Shown one piece after another: positions 10,869-21,001 of a stretch of 43,324 bases of DNA; the first letter of the stretch is position 1, and every line of letters begins with the position of its first letter. The stretch spans positions 1-43,324 of the forward strand of contig NZ_JAEMRD010000013.1 of assembly GCF_016463485.1 (NCBI RefSeq). The letters are read 5' to 3'. The DNA is from Brevundimonas sp. GTDB taxonomy: Bacteria; Pseudomonadota; Alphaproteobacteria; Caulobacterales; Caulobacteraceae. The translations under genes were made by a program, and so were the position numbers. A model generated the notes under the pieces. The model made no database searches and was not told where the DNA came from. It saw only the letters and a list, made by a program, of their open reading frames with translations.

Positions 10869-11501
10869 TCAGTTCGAGGCCATCTGGATCGGAGCCGAGG
10901 CGGACGCCTGGGCCGTCTGGGTGGTGACCGGCACGGTGCGACCCCAGGCGGGCGGGCAGCCGTCGAAACGACCCGCGTTGATCACCGTCAGGGCGCGCTG
11001 GTTGAAGCGCATGGCCGGCTGCATCGAGCCACGGCCGTGGCCGGTATAGAGATCGACGCGCTGGCCCTTGATCGCCCCGCCGGTGTCGGTGGCGTACCAG
11101 TAGCCGTCATGCAGGGTACCGTCGGGCATCCGCATGCCGACCGTCTCGCGGATGAACAGACGGGTGCGACGGGGAATGACACGCGGATCGACGGCCACGG
11201 TACGCATCGCGATCGGACGGCAGCCGAGCGAATCGTTGCCGGTCGCCCCGCCTCCGCCTGCGTGATACAGGCTGGCATGGGCGCGCCAGTCGCCGTCGCG
11301 GGCCATCAGTTCGGCTTGTTCAGCGCTGAGTTCGACACCCGCATCCGCCACATCGCCGCTGGAACCAACCGTCGCATCCGGGGTTTGAAGGGCAGCCTGT
11401 TCGGCGGCCAGAACCTCGGTATAGGCGATCGGCTCACCCATGGCGGGGAGCGCGAACGCACAGAAGGCGACGACGGCAGCGGCGACGAAACGCATGGACA
11501 C
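10869..11501 (-). CDS. 3D-domain (RlpA/MltA-like double-psi barrel) exported protein
   Basis: Signal peptide MSMRFVAAAVVAFCAFALPAMG; CRPIAMRTVAVDPRVIPRRTRLFIRETVG...GYWYATDTGGAIKGQRVDLYTG. Confidence 0.85.
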   Translation of the reverse strand: MSMRFVAAAVVAFCAFALPAMGEPIAYTEVLAAEQAALQTPDATVGSSGDVADAGVELSAEQAELMARDGDWRAHASLYHAGGGGATGNDSLGCRPIAMRTVAVDPRVIPRRTRLFIRETVGMRMPDGTLHDGYWYATDTGGAIKGQRVDLYTGHGRGSMQPAMRFNQRALTVINAGRFDGCPPAWGRTVPVTTQTAQASASAPIQMASN

Positions 11502-11714
11502 GGCTCACGGTGGCGCCGACCCCGTACCGTGGCGGCATCGGCTGTGTCGTTTTAACCTGTGTCGAGAATGTGGCAACGCGGCCCGGTGCGACGGTCTGTC
11601 CACACCCGCGACGGATCAGTCCCCCTTATCGATAGCAGAGCGGAATCGCGGTATGGCATCGTTTGAGATGGCGATATCAGTATTCGTGCGATCTGTGACC
11701 TTCGAGAGGACGTG

Positions 11715-12302
11715 ATGCTTACTGCGTATGGCGATATTCGTTCGGGTAACTGCTTGAAGGTCAAGTGGCTGCTGGACCGGCTGGGGCGTGATTATCGCTG
11801 GGTCGAGGTGGACATCATGTCGGGCGGTAGCCGAACACCGGAATTCCTGGCCATGAGCGGTGCGGGGCAGGTTCCGGTCATTGTATTGGAGGACGGCCGG
11901 CCGCTGGCGCAGTCGAACGCGATCCTGCTGCTTCTGGCGGAGGGTACGGACCTGATCCCGGCCGATCCCTATGACCGGGCGCGTATGCTGGAGTGGCTGT
12001 TCTGGGAGCAGTACAGCCACGAACCCTATGTGGCGGTGGCGCGGTTCCAGCGGCTGTACCTTGGCAAGACCGAGGTCGAGGCGCGGATCATGGAGCGAGG
12101 CGACGCCGCACTGGACCGCCTGGACGCGGCGCTGGTCGGGAGGGAGTGGCTTGTCGGTGAGGCGGTCTCTTTGGCCGACATCGCGCTGGTCGCCTACACG
12201 CGGATGGCGGGCGATGGGGGTTTTGATCTGGCCGCGCGGCCAGGGGTGCGGGCGTGGGTGGCGCGGGTCGAGAGGGCATTGGGAATCGGGGCGTATTGGT
12301 GA
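11715..12302 (+). CDS. Glutathione S-transferase family protein
   Basis: MLTAYGDIRSGNCLKVKWLLDRLGRDYRWVEVDIMSGGSRTPEFLAMSGAGQVPVIVLEDGRPLAQSNAILLLLAEG...; adjacent ATGs make the exact start uncertain by one codon. Confidence 0.9.
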   Translation: MLTAYGDIRSGNCLKVKWLLDRLGRDYRWVEVDIMSGGSRTPEFLAMSGAGQVPVIVLEDGRPLAQSNAILLLLAEGTDLIPADPYDRARMLEWLFWEQYSHEPYVAVARFQRLYLGKTEVEARIMERGDAALDRLDAALVGREWLVGEAVSLADIALVAYTRMAGDGGFDLAARPGVRAWVARVERALGIGAYW

Positions 12303-12308
12303 CGACAT

Positions 12309-12335
12309 GCTCCCTCTCCCAGAGGGAGAGGGAGC
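12309..12335. terminator. Perfect 12-bp palindromic hairpin between convergent genes (REP-like/bidirectional terminator)
   Basis: GCTCCCTCTCCC-AGA-GGGAGAGGGAGC lying between stops at 12302 and 12338. Confidence 0.75.
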
Positions 12336-12337
12336 CG

Positions 12338-13690
12338 TTAGCGCTCGACCGGTCGCCCGCCCTCGGCCCATTTGGGGGTGAACGCACCATCGGCCAAGGC
12401 GCGCAGGGGTTCGACCAGGGACTGGATCGCGGCGGTCATGAAGCCGATATCCAGGTTGGCGATCGTGTCCTCGGCCGAGTGATAGGTCGGGATGGTGGCC
12501 CAGCCGGAGATGGTGTGGGCGACGATGCCTTTCAGAGCCAGGGCGTAGTTGTCGGACCGCTGGAAGAACTGCTGTTCCGGATAGGGGTCGGCCGTGACCA
12601 GGGCCCCGCGCGCCTTCATCAGCGGGCCGAAATCGGACCGGTCGAAACCGGTCATCATCATGACGCCTGCGGGCAGGTTGGGGTCCTGTTTGCCGATCAT
12701 CTCGATCTCCAGATTGGCGACGATACGGTCCAGCGGCACAGGCGGGTGCTCACCGAAATACTGGGAGCCCAGAAGGCCGATCTCCTCGGCGCCGTAGGCG
12801 ACGAACAGGATGCTGCGTTTGGGTTGCGGGCCCGCCGCCAGGGCATGGGCCAGTTCCATGATCGCCGCCGTGCCCGAGGCGTCGTCATTGGCGCCGGGCA
12901 TCAGGACGCCGTCCACGACCCCGAGATGATCCAGATGGGCCGAGATCATGACGACGCCGGCGGCGGGGTCCGAGCCTTCCAGCCAGCCGATCGCGTTGAC
13001 GGTCGAGGCGTCCTCGACCGTCGGCGTGCCGGGATCGAGGACGGCGGGTCCGGTCGCGGCGGCCAGGCGGTCGAAGGCGTCAGGCGACAGCACCAGGATG
13101 TCGGGCCGTGACCAGGGCTCAGCACCGACGAGGGTGTAGGTCGGGCGCTGACGCGAGCGTGCGGCCGCCTGTTTCAGGGTGTCGGTCTCCCGCAGGACGA
13201 TGACCTTTGCGCCCGCCGCACGCGCCGCCCCCATCAGGGGACGAAACCCCGGTCCCTCCGGTGGAGCGATCAGGACGATGTCGGCCCTGGGCATGGCGGC
13301 GGGGTCGGATCCGACCGCGACCGAACCCTCGATCCGCGTGCCCGAGGCCGACAGGATCGACAGCCCCTCGCCTTGCGCGACCGCCATGTCGCCGATCGTC
13401 AGCGTGGCGTGTCCGCTGGGGGTGGACCTGGTCAGGGGCGCGGTCTGGAGGAAGCCGGTCATGCCGGGGGCGGGCGTCAGGCCGTATCGCTCGAACACCG
13501 AGGCGACATAGGTGGCGGCGACGACCTCGTCCGGGGTCGCGCTGCCTCGGCCGCGCAGGGCGGGGGATGCGAGGAAATTCTCATGCGCGCTGACCCAGGC
13601 GGGCTTGACCGTCCAGGCCTCCTGCGCCTGACCCGCCGTGGCGAAGGCGGCGATGAGGCCTGCGACTAAAAGTGTACGGAGGTTCAGCAT
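12338..13690 (-). CDS. M28 family metallopeptidase (exported)
   Basis: MLNLRTLLVAGLIAAFATAGQA signal peptide; VVMISAHLDHLGVVDGVLMPGANDDASGTAAIMELAHAL...ILFVAYGAEEIGLLGSQYF. Confidence 0.92.
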   Translation of the reverse strand: MLNLRTLLVAGLIAAFATAGQAQEAWTVKPAWVSAHENFLASPALRGRGSATPDEVVAATYVASVFERYGLTPAPGMTGFLQTAPLTRSTPSGHATLTIGDMAVAQGEGLSILSASGTRIEGSVAVGSDPAAMPRADIVLIAPPEGPGFRPLMGAARAAGAKVIVLRETDTLKQAAARSRQRPTYTLVGAEPWSRPDILVLSPDAFDRLAAATGPAVLDPGTPTVEDASTVNAIGWLEGSDPAAGVVMISAHLDHLGVVDGVLMPGANDDASGTAAIMELAHALAAGPQPKRSILFVAYGAEEIGLLGSQYFGEHPPVPLDRIVANLEIEMIGKQDPNLPAGVMMMTGFDRSDFGPLMKARGALVTADPYPEQQFFQRSDNYALALKGIVAHTISGWATIPTYHSAEDTIANLDIGFMTAAIQSLVEPLRALADGAFTPKWAEGGRPVER

Positions 13691-13843
13691 GAGACGTTTC
13701 CGGAAGGACTTTGGCCCGGTTTGATCGGCGGCCCCCGAACCGTCAAGCGGCGGCGCGAACCCCGGTCGCCAAGAAACCGATAGACGCCGCTGCATCCTGG
13801 TTTTAACCGCGCAGGCCACACCCCACCTCCCCGGACGGTCGCC

Positions 13844-14875
13844 ATGAAACGCCTGACGAAACGCCTCGCCCTCGCCACCGCCTGCGTGGCGGTCCTGGCC
13901 GGATCGGCCATGCAGGTCATGGCCTGGGGGTCGACCGGGCACCGGCTGATCGGGGTGGCGGCGATGCGGGCCCTGCCCGACACCCTGCCGGCCTTCCTGC
14001 GCGATCCCGGCAATATCGCCGACGTCGGCGAGCTGTCGCGCGAGCCCGATCGGTGGAAGGGCGCGGGCCAGCCGCACGACCGCGAGCGCGACACTGCCCA
14101 TTTCGTCGATCTGGACGACGACGGCCATGTGATGAACGCGGCCGGCATGTCGATCGACGCCCTGCCCGAGCTGAAGTCCGAATACGACGCGCAACTGTTG
14201 GCCGCCGGGATCAAGGTCAATGACGCGGGATACCTGCCCTATGCCATCATGGACGGCTGGCAGCAGGTGGTGCGCGATCTGGCCGGCTGGCGCGTCGTCC
14301 ATGCCATGGAGCAGCGCGAGACCGATCCCGCCAGACGCGCCTGGTACCGCGAGGACCGGGTGCGGCGCGAGGCGCTGACGCTGCGCGACATCGGGGTGCT
14401 GTCCCACTATGTCGGCGACGGATCGCAGCCGCATCACCTGTCGATCCACTACAATGGCTGGGGCAGTTTCCCGAACCCCGAGGGCTTCACCAATTCGCGC
14501 CAGACCCACGGGATGTTCGAGGGGGCCTTCGCGCGCCGGGTCGCGCGGCTCGATCAGGTCGAGGCGGCCATGCCGGCCCCGGCGGCCGAGCCGTTCGAGA
14601 TGAAGCCTCGCGTCGTCGGCTATATGAAGAGCACGCTCGGCACGGTGATTCCCTTCTATCGGCTGGAGAAGGCCGGCGGGTTCGTCGAGACCGATCCGCG
14701 CGGTGCCGAGTTCGTCAACCAGCGGCTGGGCGCCGGCGCGGGCGAACTGCGCGACATGCTGGTGGCAGCCTGGGCTGCGTCGGGCGAAGCCTCCATCGGC
14801 TGGCCGGCCGTCAAGGTCGCCGAGGTCGAGGCCGGCACGGCCGACCCCTGGCTGTCGATGATCGGCGAGGACTGA
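13844..14875 (+). CDS. S1/P1 nuclease family protein
   Basis: Signal peptide then AWGSTGHRLIGVAAMRAL; HFVDLDDDGHV; LSHYVGDGSQPHHLSIHYNGWGSFPN. Confidence 0.9.
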   Translation: MKRLTKRLALATACVAVLAGSAMQVMAWGSTGHRLIGVAAMRALPDTLPAFLRDPGNIADVGELSREPDRWKGAGQPHDRERDTAHFVDLDDDGHVMNAAGMSIDALPELKSEYDAQLLAAGIKVNDAGYLPYAIMDGWQQVVRDLAGWRVVHAMEQRETDPARRAWYREDRVRREALTLRDIGVLSHYVGDGSQPHHLSIHYNGWGSFPNPEGFTNSRQTHGMFEGAFARRVARLDQVEAAMPAPAAEPFEMKPRVVGYMKSTLGTVIPFYRLEKAGGFVETDPRGAEFVNQRLGAGAGELRDMLVAAWAASGEASIGWPAVKVAEVEAGTADPWLSMIGED

Positions 14876-14879
14876 TCGC

Positions 14880-16319
14880 TTGAGCGAACAAGCCGAAATC
14901 CTGTTGCGGGAGGCGCAAGGCCACCGCGCGGCCGGACGGGCGGGCGAGGCGGCGGACGCCTATGCCGCCCTGCTGGCGATCAAGCCCGACCTGCCCGACA
15001 CCTGGTTCAACCTGGCCCTGATGCAGCGGCAGGCGGGGCGACCGGCCCAGGCTTTGGCGTCCTATCAACAGGCGCTGGATCGCCGCATCCGGGGGCCGGA
15101 GGAGGTCCATCTGAACCGGGCGGTGATCTATTCAGACGATCTGGGTCAGGCCGACGCGGCGCAACTCGAGCTGGATCGGGCGCTGGCGATCGATCCGAAC
15201 TATCTGGCCGCCCTGCTCAACCTGGGCAATCTGCATGAGGACAAGGGCGAGCGGGATGCGGCGCGGGCGGCCTATTCCCGCGCGCTGGCCGTCGCCTCCC
15301 CGCCCGAGGCCCCGCTGGCGTTGGCGCGGCTGGCCAATGCGACGCGGTTCGAGAATGCGGCGGATCCAATGATCACACAGCTGCGGGCGGCGATGGCAGC
15401 ACCGGGCGCAAGCCACGCAGACCGGGCCGAACTCGGCTTTGCGCTCGGTCGGGCGCTGGACGAGGTCGAGGCGTATGACGGGGCCTTTGCCGCCTACGCG
15501 GACGCCAATGCCGCCAGCCGCGCGGCGACCGGTGCACGCTATGACCGGGCCGCGCAGAAAGCCTTCGTCGACCGGTCGATCGCGACCCACGCGGCGCCGG
15601 CCAAAGCAGTCGGTTCGACGGGTGCGCCGGTCTTCATCCTGGGGATGTTCCGGTCGGGATCGACCCTGGTCGAGCGCATCCTGGCGGCCCATTCCGGTGT
15701 GATCTCGGGCGGCGAACTGGCCCTGCTGCCGCGCGTGGTGGCAGGAATCGCGCCCTATCCGGAGGCGGTAGGCGGGGCTTCGGCCGAGACGGTTCAGGGG
15801 TGGCGGGGGGCCTATCTTGAAGGCCTGCGGGCGGCACGACCGGGCGAGGGGCTGGTCACGGACAAGCGGCCCGACAACTTCCTGCACGTCGGGCTGATCA
15901 AGGCGATGTTCCCGGATGCGCGGATCATCCACACGGTGCGCGATCCGATGGACGTCTGTCTGTCCAACCTGTTCCTGCATCTGGACCGGTCGATGGCCCA
16001 TGCGACGGACCTGTCCGACATCGCGCACTGGCTGAAACAGCACGACCGGTTGATGGCGCACTGGAAGACGCTGTATCCCGACATCCTGACGGTCGACTAC
16101 GACGCCCTGGTCGCCGATCCGAGACCGGAGATCGAGCGGGTGCTGGCGCACTGCGGCCTGGACTGGGAGGACGCCGTGCTGGACTTCCACAAGGCCGGCG
16201 GGGCGGTGCGCACCGCCAGTGTCTGGCAAATCCGCCAGCCGCTTTATCGCAAGTCGTCGGGACGGTGGCGGAACTATGAGGCGCATCTGGATGGGCTGAG
16301 AACGGCGCTGGAACACTAG
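14880..16319 (+). CDS. TPR-repeat sulfotransferase (TTG start)
   Basis: N-terminal TPRs (YAALLAIKPDLPDTWFNLALMQRQAGRPAQALASYQQAL); sulfotransferase PAPS block PVFILGMFRSGSTLVERILAAH and DARIIHTVRDPMDVCLSNLF. Confidence 0.92.
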   Translation: MSEQAEILLREAQGHRAAGRAGEAADAYAALLAIKPDLPDTWFNLALMQRQAGRPAQALASYQQALDRRIRGPEEVHLNRAVIYSDDLGQADAAQLELDRALAIDPNYLAALLNLGNLHEDKGERDAARAAYSRALAVASPPEAPLALARLANATRFENAADPMITQLRAAMAAPGASHADRAELGFALGRALDEVEAYDGAFAAYADANAASRAATGARYDRAAQKAFVDRSIATHAAPAKAVGSTGAPVFILGMFRSGSTLVERILAAHSGVISGGELALLPRVVAGIAPYPEAVGGASAETVQGWRGAYLEGLRAARPGEGLVTDKRPDNFLHVGLIKAMFPDARIIHTVRDPMDVCLSNLFLHLDRSMAHATDLSDIAHWLKQHDRLMAHWKTLYPDILTVDYDALVADPRPEIERVLAHCGLDWEDAVLDFHKAGGAVRTASVWQIRQPLYRKSSGRWRNYEAHLDGLRTALEH

Positions 16320-16320
16320 A

Positions 16321-16440
16321 TTCCGCTCATCCCGGCGAGTGCTTTCGCGAGGCACCGGCGCGTGGGATCGATTTCGGGGCCGACTCGGTGGTACCGATCG
16401 CCCACAGAACTGGGTCCCGGCTTTCGCCGGGATGAGCGGA
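16321..16440. repeat. REP/BIME-like element with 17-bp terminal inverted repeats
   Basis: TCCGCTCATCCCGGCGA (16322-16338) and TCGCCGGGATGAGCGGA (16424-16440) are exact reverse complements; inner TCCCGGC-tttc-GCCGGGA hairpin. Confidence 0.85.
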
Positions 16441-16447
16441 TATTGCA

Positions 16448-17212
16448 TTGACCCCACCCGTCATCATCCTGGACCGGCCCCAGATGGCCGAGAACATCGG
16501 CGCGGTGGCGCGGGTGATGGCCAATTTCGGGCTGGACCGGTTGCGGCTGGTCAGCCCGCGCGACGGCTGGCCCCAGGAACGGGCCTGGGCCACTGCGTCG
16601 GGCGCCGACTGGGTGCTGGAGGGGGCCCAGGTGTTCGACAGCGTCGCGGCCGCCGTCGCCGACCTTAACACCGTCTTCGCCACCACCGCCCGCCCGCGCG
16701 AAACCCGCCAGCCGGTGCGCACCCCGCGCGAGGCGTCGCGGGTTCTGTATGACGGTCGCGCTTCGGGCCTTGCGATCGGGCTGCTGTTCGGGGCCGAGCG
16801 GGCGGGGCTGGAGACCACCGACATCGCCCTGTGCCACGGCATCGTCACCATCCCCATCGACCCCCGGCATCAAAGCCTGAACCTGGCCCAGGCGGTGGCC
16901 ATCAACGCCTATGAGTGGCGAACGCTGGTGCTGGACGCCCCGCCGCCGAACTTCCGCGAAGGCGATCCGCCGGCGTCGGGTGAGTTGGCCCTGGGGATGT
17001 ACGAGCATCTGGAGAAGGAGCTGGACACCGCCGGCTTCTTCCATCCGCCCGAGAAGTTCCGCTCGATGAGCCAGAACCTGAGGGTCATGCTGGGTCGCGC
17101 CGCGTTCTCGGCGCAGGAGGTGGCGACCTTCCGGGGAGTGATCACGGCGCTTTCGAAGGGGCGGGGTCGGGTTCTGGAAAGGTTGGCGCGGGAGAAGGCC
17201 GGGAAAGACTAG
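16448..17212 (+). CDS. SpoU/TrmJ-type RNA 2'-O-methyltransferase (TTG start)
   Basis: [35 protein letters not shown]...[46 protein letters not shown]. Confidence 0.92.
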   Translation: MTPPVIILDRPQMAENIGAVARVMANFGLDRLRLVSPRDGWPQERAWATASGADWVLEGAQVFDSVAAAVADLNTVFATTARPRETRQPVRTPREASRVLYDGRASGLAIGLLFGAERAGLETTDIALCHGIVTIPIDPRHQSLNLAQAVAINAYEWRTLVLDAPPPNFREGDPPASGELALGMYEHLEKELDTAGFFHPPEKFRSMSQNLRVMLGRAAFSAQEVATFRGVITALSKGRGRVLERLAREKAGKD

Positions 17213-17919
17213 AGCGCTGCGAAAAATCCGGGCACAACCTCCGTCGCCGGCCCATAGAGTCCCTCGTCGAACAGCCCTGCCCCGAGGCTGGGTTCCAGGT
17301 TGATCTCGACCGTGCGCGCCCCGGCCCTGCGCGCCAGATCGACGAATCCCGCCGCCGGATAGACCGCGCCCGACGTCCCGATCGAGACGAACAGGTCGCT
17401 GGCCGACAGCGCCCGTTCGATCCTGTCCATGTGCAGGGGCATCTCGCCGAACCAGACTATGTGCGGCCGCATCCGACCCTCCGGATGATCGGGCGAGGGC
17501 TCGTGGGCGGCCATGTCGCCGGGCCAGTCGCTGACCAGGCCCGTGCGGGTGCAGCGTCCCTTCAGCAGTTCGCCGTGCATGTGGATCAACTCGAACCCCA
17601 TGCCGGGCAAGGGGTCGGCGTGGGCGCGGTCGTGCAGGTCGTCGACGTTCTGGGTCACCAGCAGGAAATCGCCCTCCCACCGCGCGGCGAATTCGGCCAG
17701 GGCATGATGGGCGGCGTTAGGCTGGACCGTAGGCAGCGCGGTGCGACGCAGATTGTAGAACCGCTGGACCAGCGCCGGATCGCGCGCGAAGGCTTCCGGC
17801 GTGGCCACGTCCTCGAACCGGTGGCCCTCCCACAGGCCGTCGGTGCCGCGAAAGGTCGGCACGCCCGATTCTGCCGAGATGCCGGCCCCGGTGAGAACAA
17901 CGATATTGCGATGGGTCAT
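17209..17919 (-). CDS. cobB: Sir2 family NAD-dependent protein deacylase
   Basis: [26 protein letters not shown]...[14 protein letters not shown]...[14 protein letters not shown]...[11 protein letters not shown]...[17 protein letters not shown]. Confidence 0.95.
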   Translation of the reverse strand: MTHRNIVVLTGAGISAESGVPTFRGTDGLWEGHRFEDVATPEAFARDPALVQRFYNLRRTALPTVQPNAAHHALAEFAARWEGDFLLVTQNVDDLHDRAHADPLPGMGFELIHMHGELLKGRCTRTGLVSDWPGDMAAHEPSPDHPEGRMRPHIVWFGEMPLHMDRIERALSASDLFVSIGTSGAVYPAAGFVDLARRAGARTVEINLEPSLGAGLFDEGLYGPATEVVPGFFAAL

Positions 17920-18019
17920 GAGACCGTCATCGCGTCCGACTGTGACGGTTTCTAGCGCCGGTTCTTCCGACCCGGCTTTCGGCTCGCTACAAGGGTTTCG
18001 AGTCACACGAGGATCGCCC

Positions 18020-19125
<1,106 letters not shown>

Positions 19126-19126
<1 letters not shown>

Positions 19127-19470
19127 TGCTTACCGCGCTCGCGCTCTCAGCCTTGTTCTCTGGCGGCGCCTGCGAGCTAGATGCAGATGAGCAGGTGCGT
19201 ATGGCCAACGCCGGCATCAGAAGGGTCAGCGCCGGTGAGACCTCCGCTGCGCCGGTATTTGAAAGCATCAGTAGTCCGGCCGGTTGCGGGGTCTGGGAAC
19301 TCACCGTCGGTGAGGACGGCACCGTCAAGGACGCCCGATTGCTTCGTGGCGATTTCACAGAAAACTACGAGCGCTATGTTCGACCGATCTTGCTGACGCA
19401 AACCTATGCTCAAAGTAGAACGCCATGGAGTGCGCTCGTTGTCGTGAAGCTCAACGAGTCGCCACAGTGA
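19126..19470 (+). CDS. Small secreted protein with TonB C-terminal-like domain
   Basis: ATG overlaps frmA stop (TGATG); MLTALALSALFSGGACE signal; WELTVGEDGTVKDARLLRGDFTENYERYVRPILLTQTY resembles TonB_C. Confidence 0.6.
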
Positions 19471-19492
19471 CTTTGGTGGGCGGGCAATCCCG

Positions 19493-19933
19493 ATGATCGC
19501 GGTCGGTCTCGCCATTGCGCTCCTGTCCACGCCGCCCCAGGCCGCGCCCGCCGACGCGGACGGCTATAGGCCAGCGACGACCGCCTACAATTTCGCGCTC
19601 GAACTGCCCGAGGGGGCAGCCCTGACCCGGCGGGAGATTCTGGATTTCGATCTGTACCGGGTCAGCCTGGACGGCGTCGTGGCGCTGAACCTCTACGAGG
19701 GGTGGTCGGCCAATGTCGGGGACTGGGTCACCGATCGCCATGCGGCGGGGCGTCAGGATCGCAAGGTCGGCGATCTGACGGTCGAGTATTTCTGGAACCA
19801 GCAATGCGACGGCTGGTCAAACGAGGTCCATGCCTGGATCACCGCCGACACCCCGCCCGAGATCGCCTCGCGCGCGCGCGTAATCGCCGATACGGTGGCC
19901 ATGAAACCGTGCTTCAACACGCCGGAAGAATAG
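19493..19933 (+). CDS. Hypothetical secreted protein
   Basis: MIAVGLAIALLSTPPQAAPADADGYRP signal-like N terminus; continuous ORF between neighbours. Confidence 0.6.
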   Translation: MIAVGLAIALLSTPPQAAPADADGYRPATTAYNFALELPEGAALTRREILDFDLYRVSLDGVVALNLYEGWSANVGDWVTDRHAAGRQDRKVGDLTVEYFWNQQCDGWSNEVHAWITADTPPEIASRARVIADTVAMKPCFNTPEE

Positions 19934-19944
19934 GGAGAGAGCCG

Positions 19945-20325
19945 ATGTTCAGCCACATCATGGTCGGGGCCGACGATATCGAGGCGTCGCGCAAATTCTA
20001 TGACGCCGCGCTCGGCGCCCTGGGCGTCGCGCCGGGCAACGCTGATCCCAAGGGGCGGGTCTGGTGGCGCTCCGACAAGGGTCTGTTCTCCATCTCCAAA
20101 CCGATCGACGGCGGTCCCGCCAGCTGTGCCAACGGCGGCACCATCGGCTTCGTCGCCGCCTCGATCGAGGCGGCCGACGCCTTCCACGCAGCGGGCCTGG
20201 CCCACGGCGGCACGGCCATCGAAGATCCGCCCGGCCTGCGGGACGGTGCCTTCGGCAAGCTGCACCTGGCCTATCTGCGCGACCCGGCGGGCAATAAGGT
20301 CGTGGCGATGCACCGGCTGGGGTGA
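19945..20325 (+). CDS. VOC/glyoxalase family protein
   Basis: MFSHIMVGADDIEASRKFYDAALGALG...FVAASIEAADAFHAAGLAHGG...LAYLRDPAGNKVVAMHRLG; GGGAGAG upstream. Confidence 0.9.
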   Translation: MFSHIMVGADDIEASRKFYDAALGALGVAPGNADPKGRVWWRSDKGLFSISKPIDGGPASCANGGTIGFVAASIEAADAFHAAGLAHGGTAIEDPPGLRDGAFGKLHLAYLRDPAGNKVVAMHRLG

Positions 20326-20365
20326 GGCACTGGCGTTGATGATAGCGACGTGCTAGCATCAAGAG

Positions 20366-20593
20366 ATGGGACAGGTTCTGGTTCGCGATCTCGACGACAG
20401 GGTGATCACCCGACTAAAAGTCATGGCCCGACGGGAAAACATCTCGCTGGAGCAGAAGTTTCGCGACATGGCAGTGCGGGAAGTTCGGCTCGCGGAAGAA
20501 CGGTTTGAAGCGGTCGCCGCTCGGGTACGCGAACAGACGCGTGGCGCGAACCTCGATATCGACGCCATGATCCGCGAAGACCGCGACAGGTGA
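20366..20593 (+). CDS. FitA-like ribbon-helix-helix antitoxin
   Basis: MGQVLVRDLDDRVITRLKVMARRENISLEQKFRDMAVREVRLAEERF; followed by an overlapping PIN toxin. Confidence 0.85.
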   Translation: MGQVLVRDLDDRVITRLKVMARRENISLEQKFRDMAVREVRLAEERFEAVAARVREQTRGANLDIDAMIREDRDR

Positions 20594-21000
20594 CGGTCGC
20601 TGTCGTCGATGCCAGCGTGGTCGTTCGATGGTATGTCAGCGACGATCCACTGCATGAACGCGCTTTGGAAATTCGACGAGGCTATGAGGCGACCGCTCCC
20701 GCCATACTTCAAACCGAGGTCGCGAATGCCCTTTGGAAGTATGTCCGTATCCACAGAATGCAGATCGATGATGCTTGTGAAAGCGTCGCTGTTCTCTTCG
20801 ACCTGATCGTCCTTGTCGAAGACAGACTTCTACTATCGGCCGCGCAGCAACTGAGCGCAAAACACGATCATCCTGTCTATGACTGCCTCTATGTCGTTCT
20901 AGCTCAGCGGGAGGGCGTTCGCCTGGCGACCGCCGACGCTCGAATGGCCAAGATCGCCTCCTTGGTGGGTGTGCCCACATCCCACATCGGCCGGACCTGA
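20590..21000 (+). CDS. PIN-domain VapC-family toxin (GTG start)
   Basis: VAVVDASVVVRWYVSDDPL...APAILQTEVANALWKYV...PVYDCLYVVLAQREGVRLATADARM; GTGA overlap with antitoxin stop. Confidence 0.9.
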   Translation: MTVAVVDASVVVRWYVSDDPLHERALEIRRGYEATAPAILQTEVANALWKYVRIHRMQIDDACESVAVLFDLIVLVEDRLLLSAAQQLSAKHDHPVYDCLYVVLAQREGVRLATADARMAKIASLVGVPTSHIGRT

Positions 21001-21001
21001 C

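Noticed and set aside
11350-11376. GGAAC-N16-GGTT match
   Set aside because: Lies inside and antisense to the 3D-domain protein gene, with no correctly oriented start nearby; likely chance.
13691-14509. N-terminal extension of the 723-aa minus ORF upstream of the M28 peptidase
   Set aside because: Overlaps the S1/P1 nuclease gene; the signal peptide start MLNLRTLLVAGLIAAFATAGQA at 13690 is the credible start.
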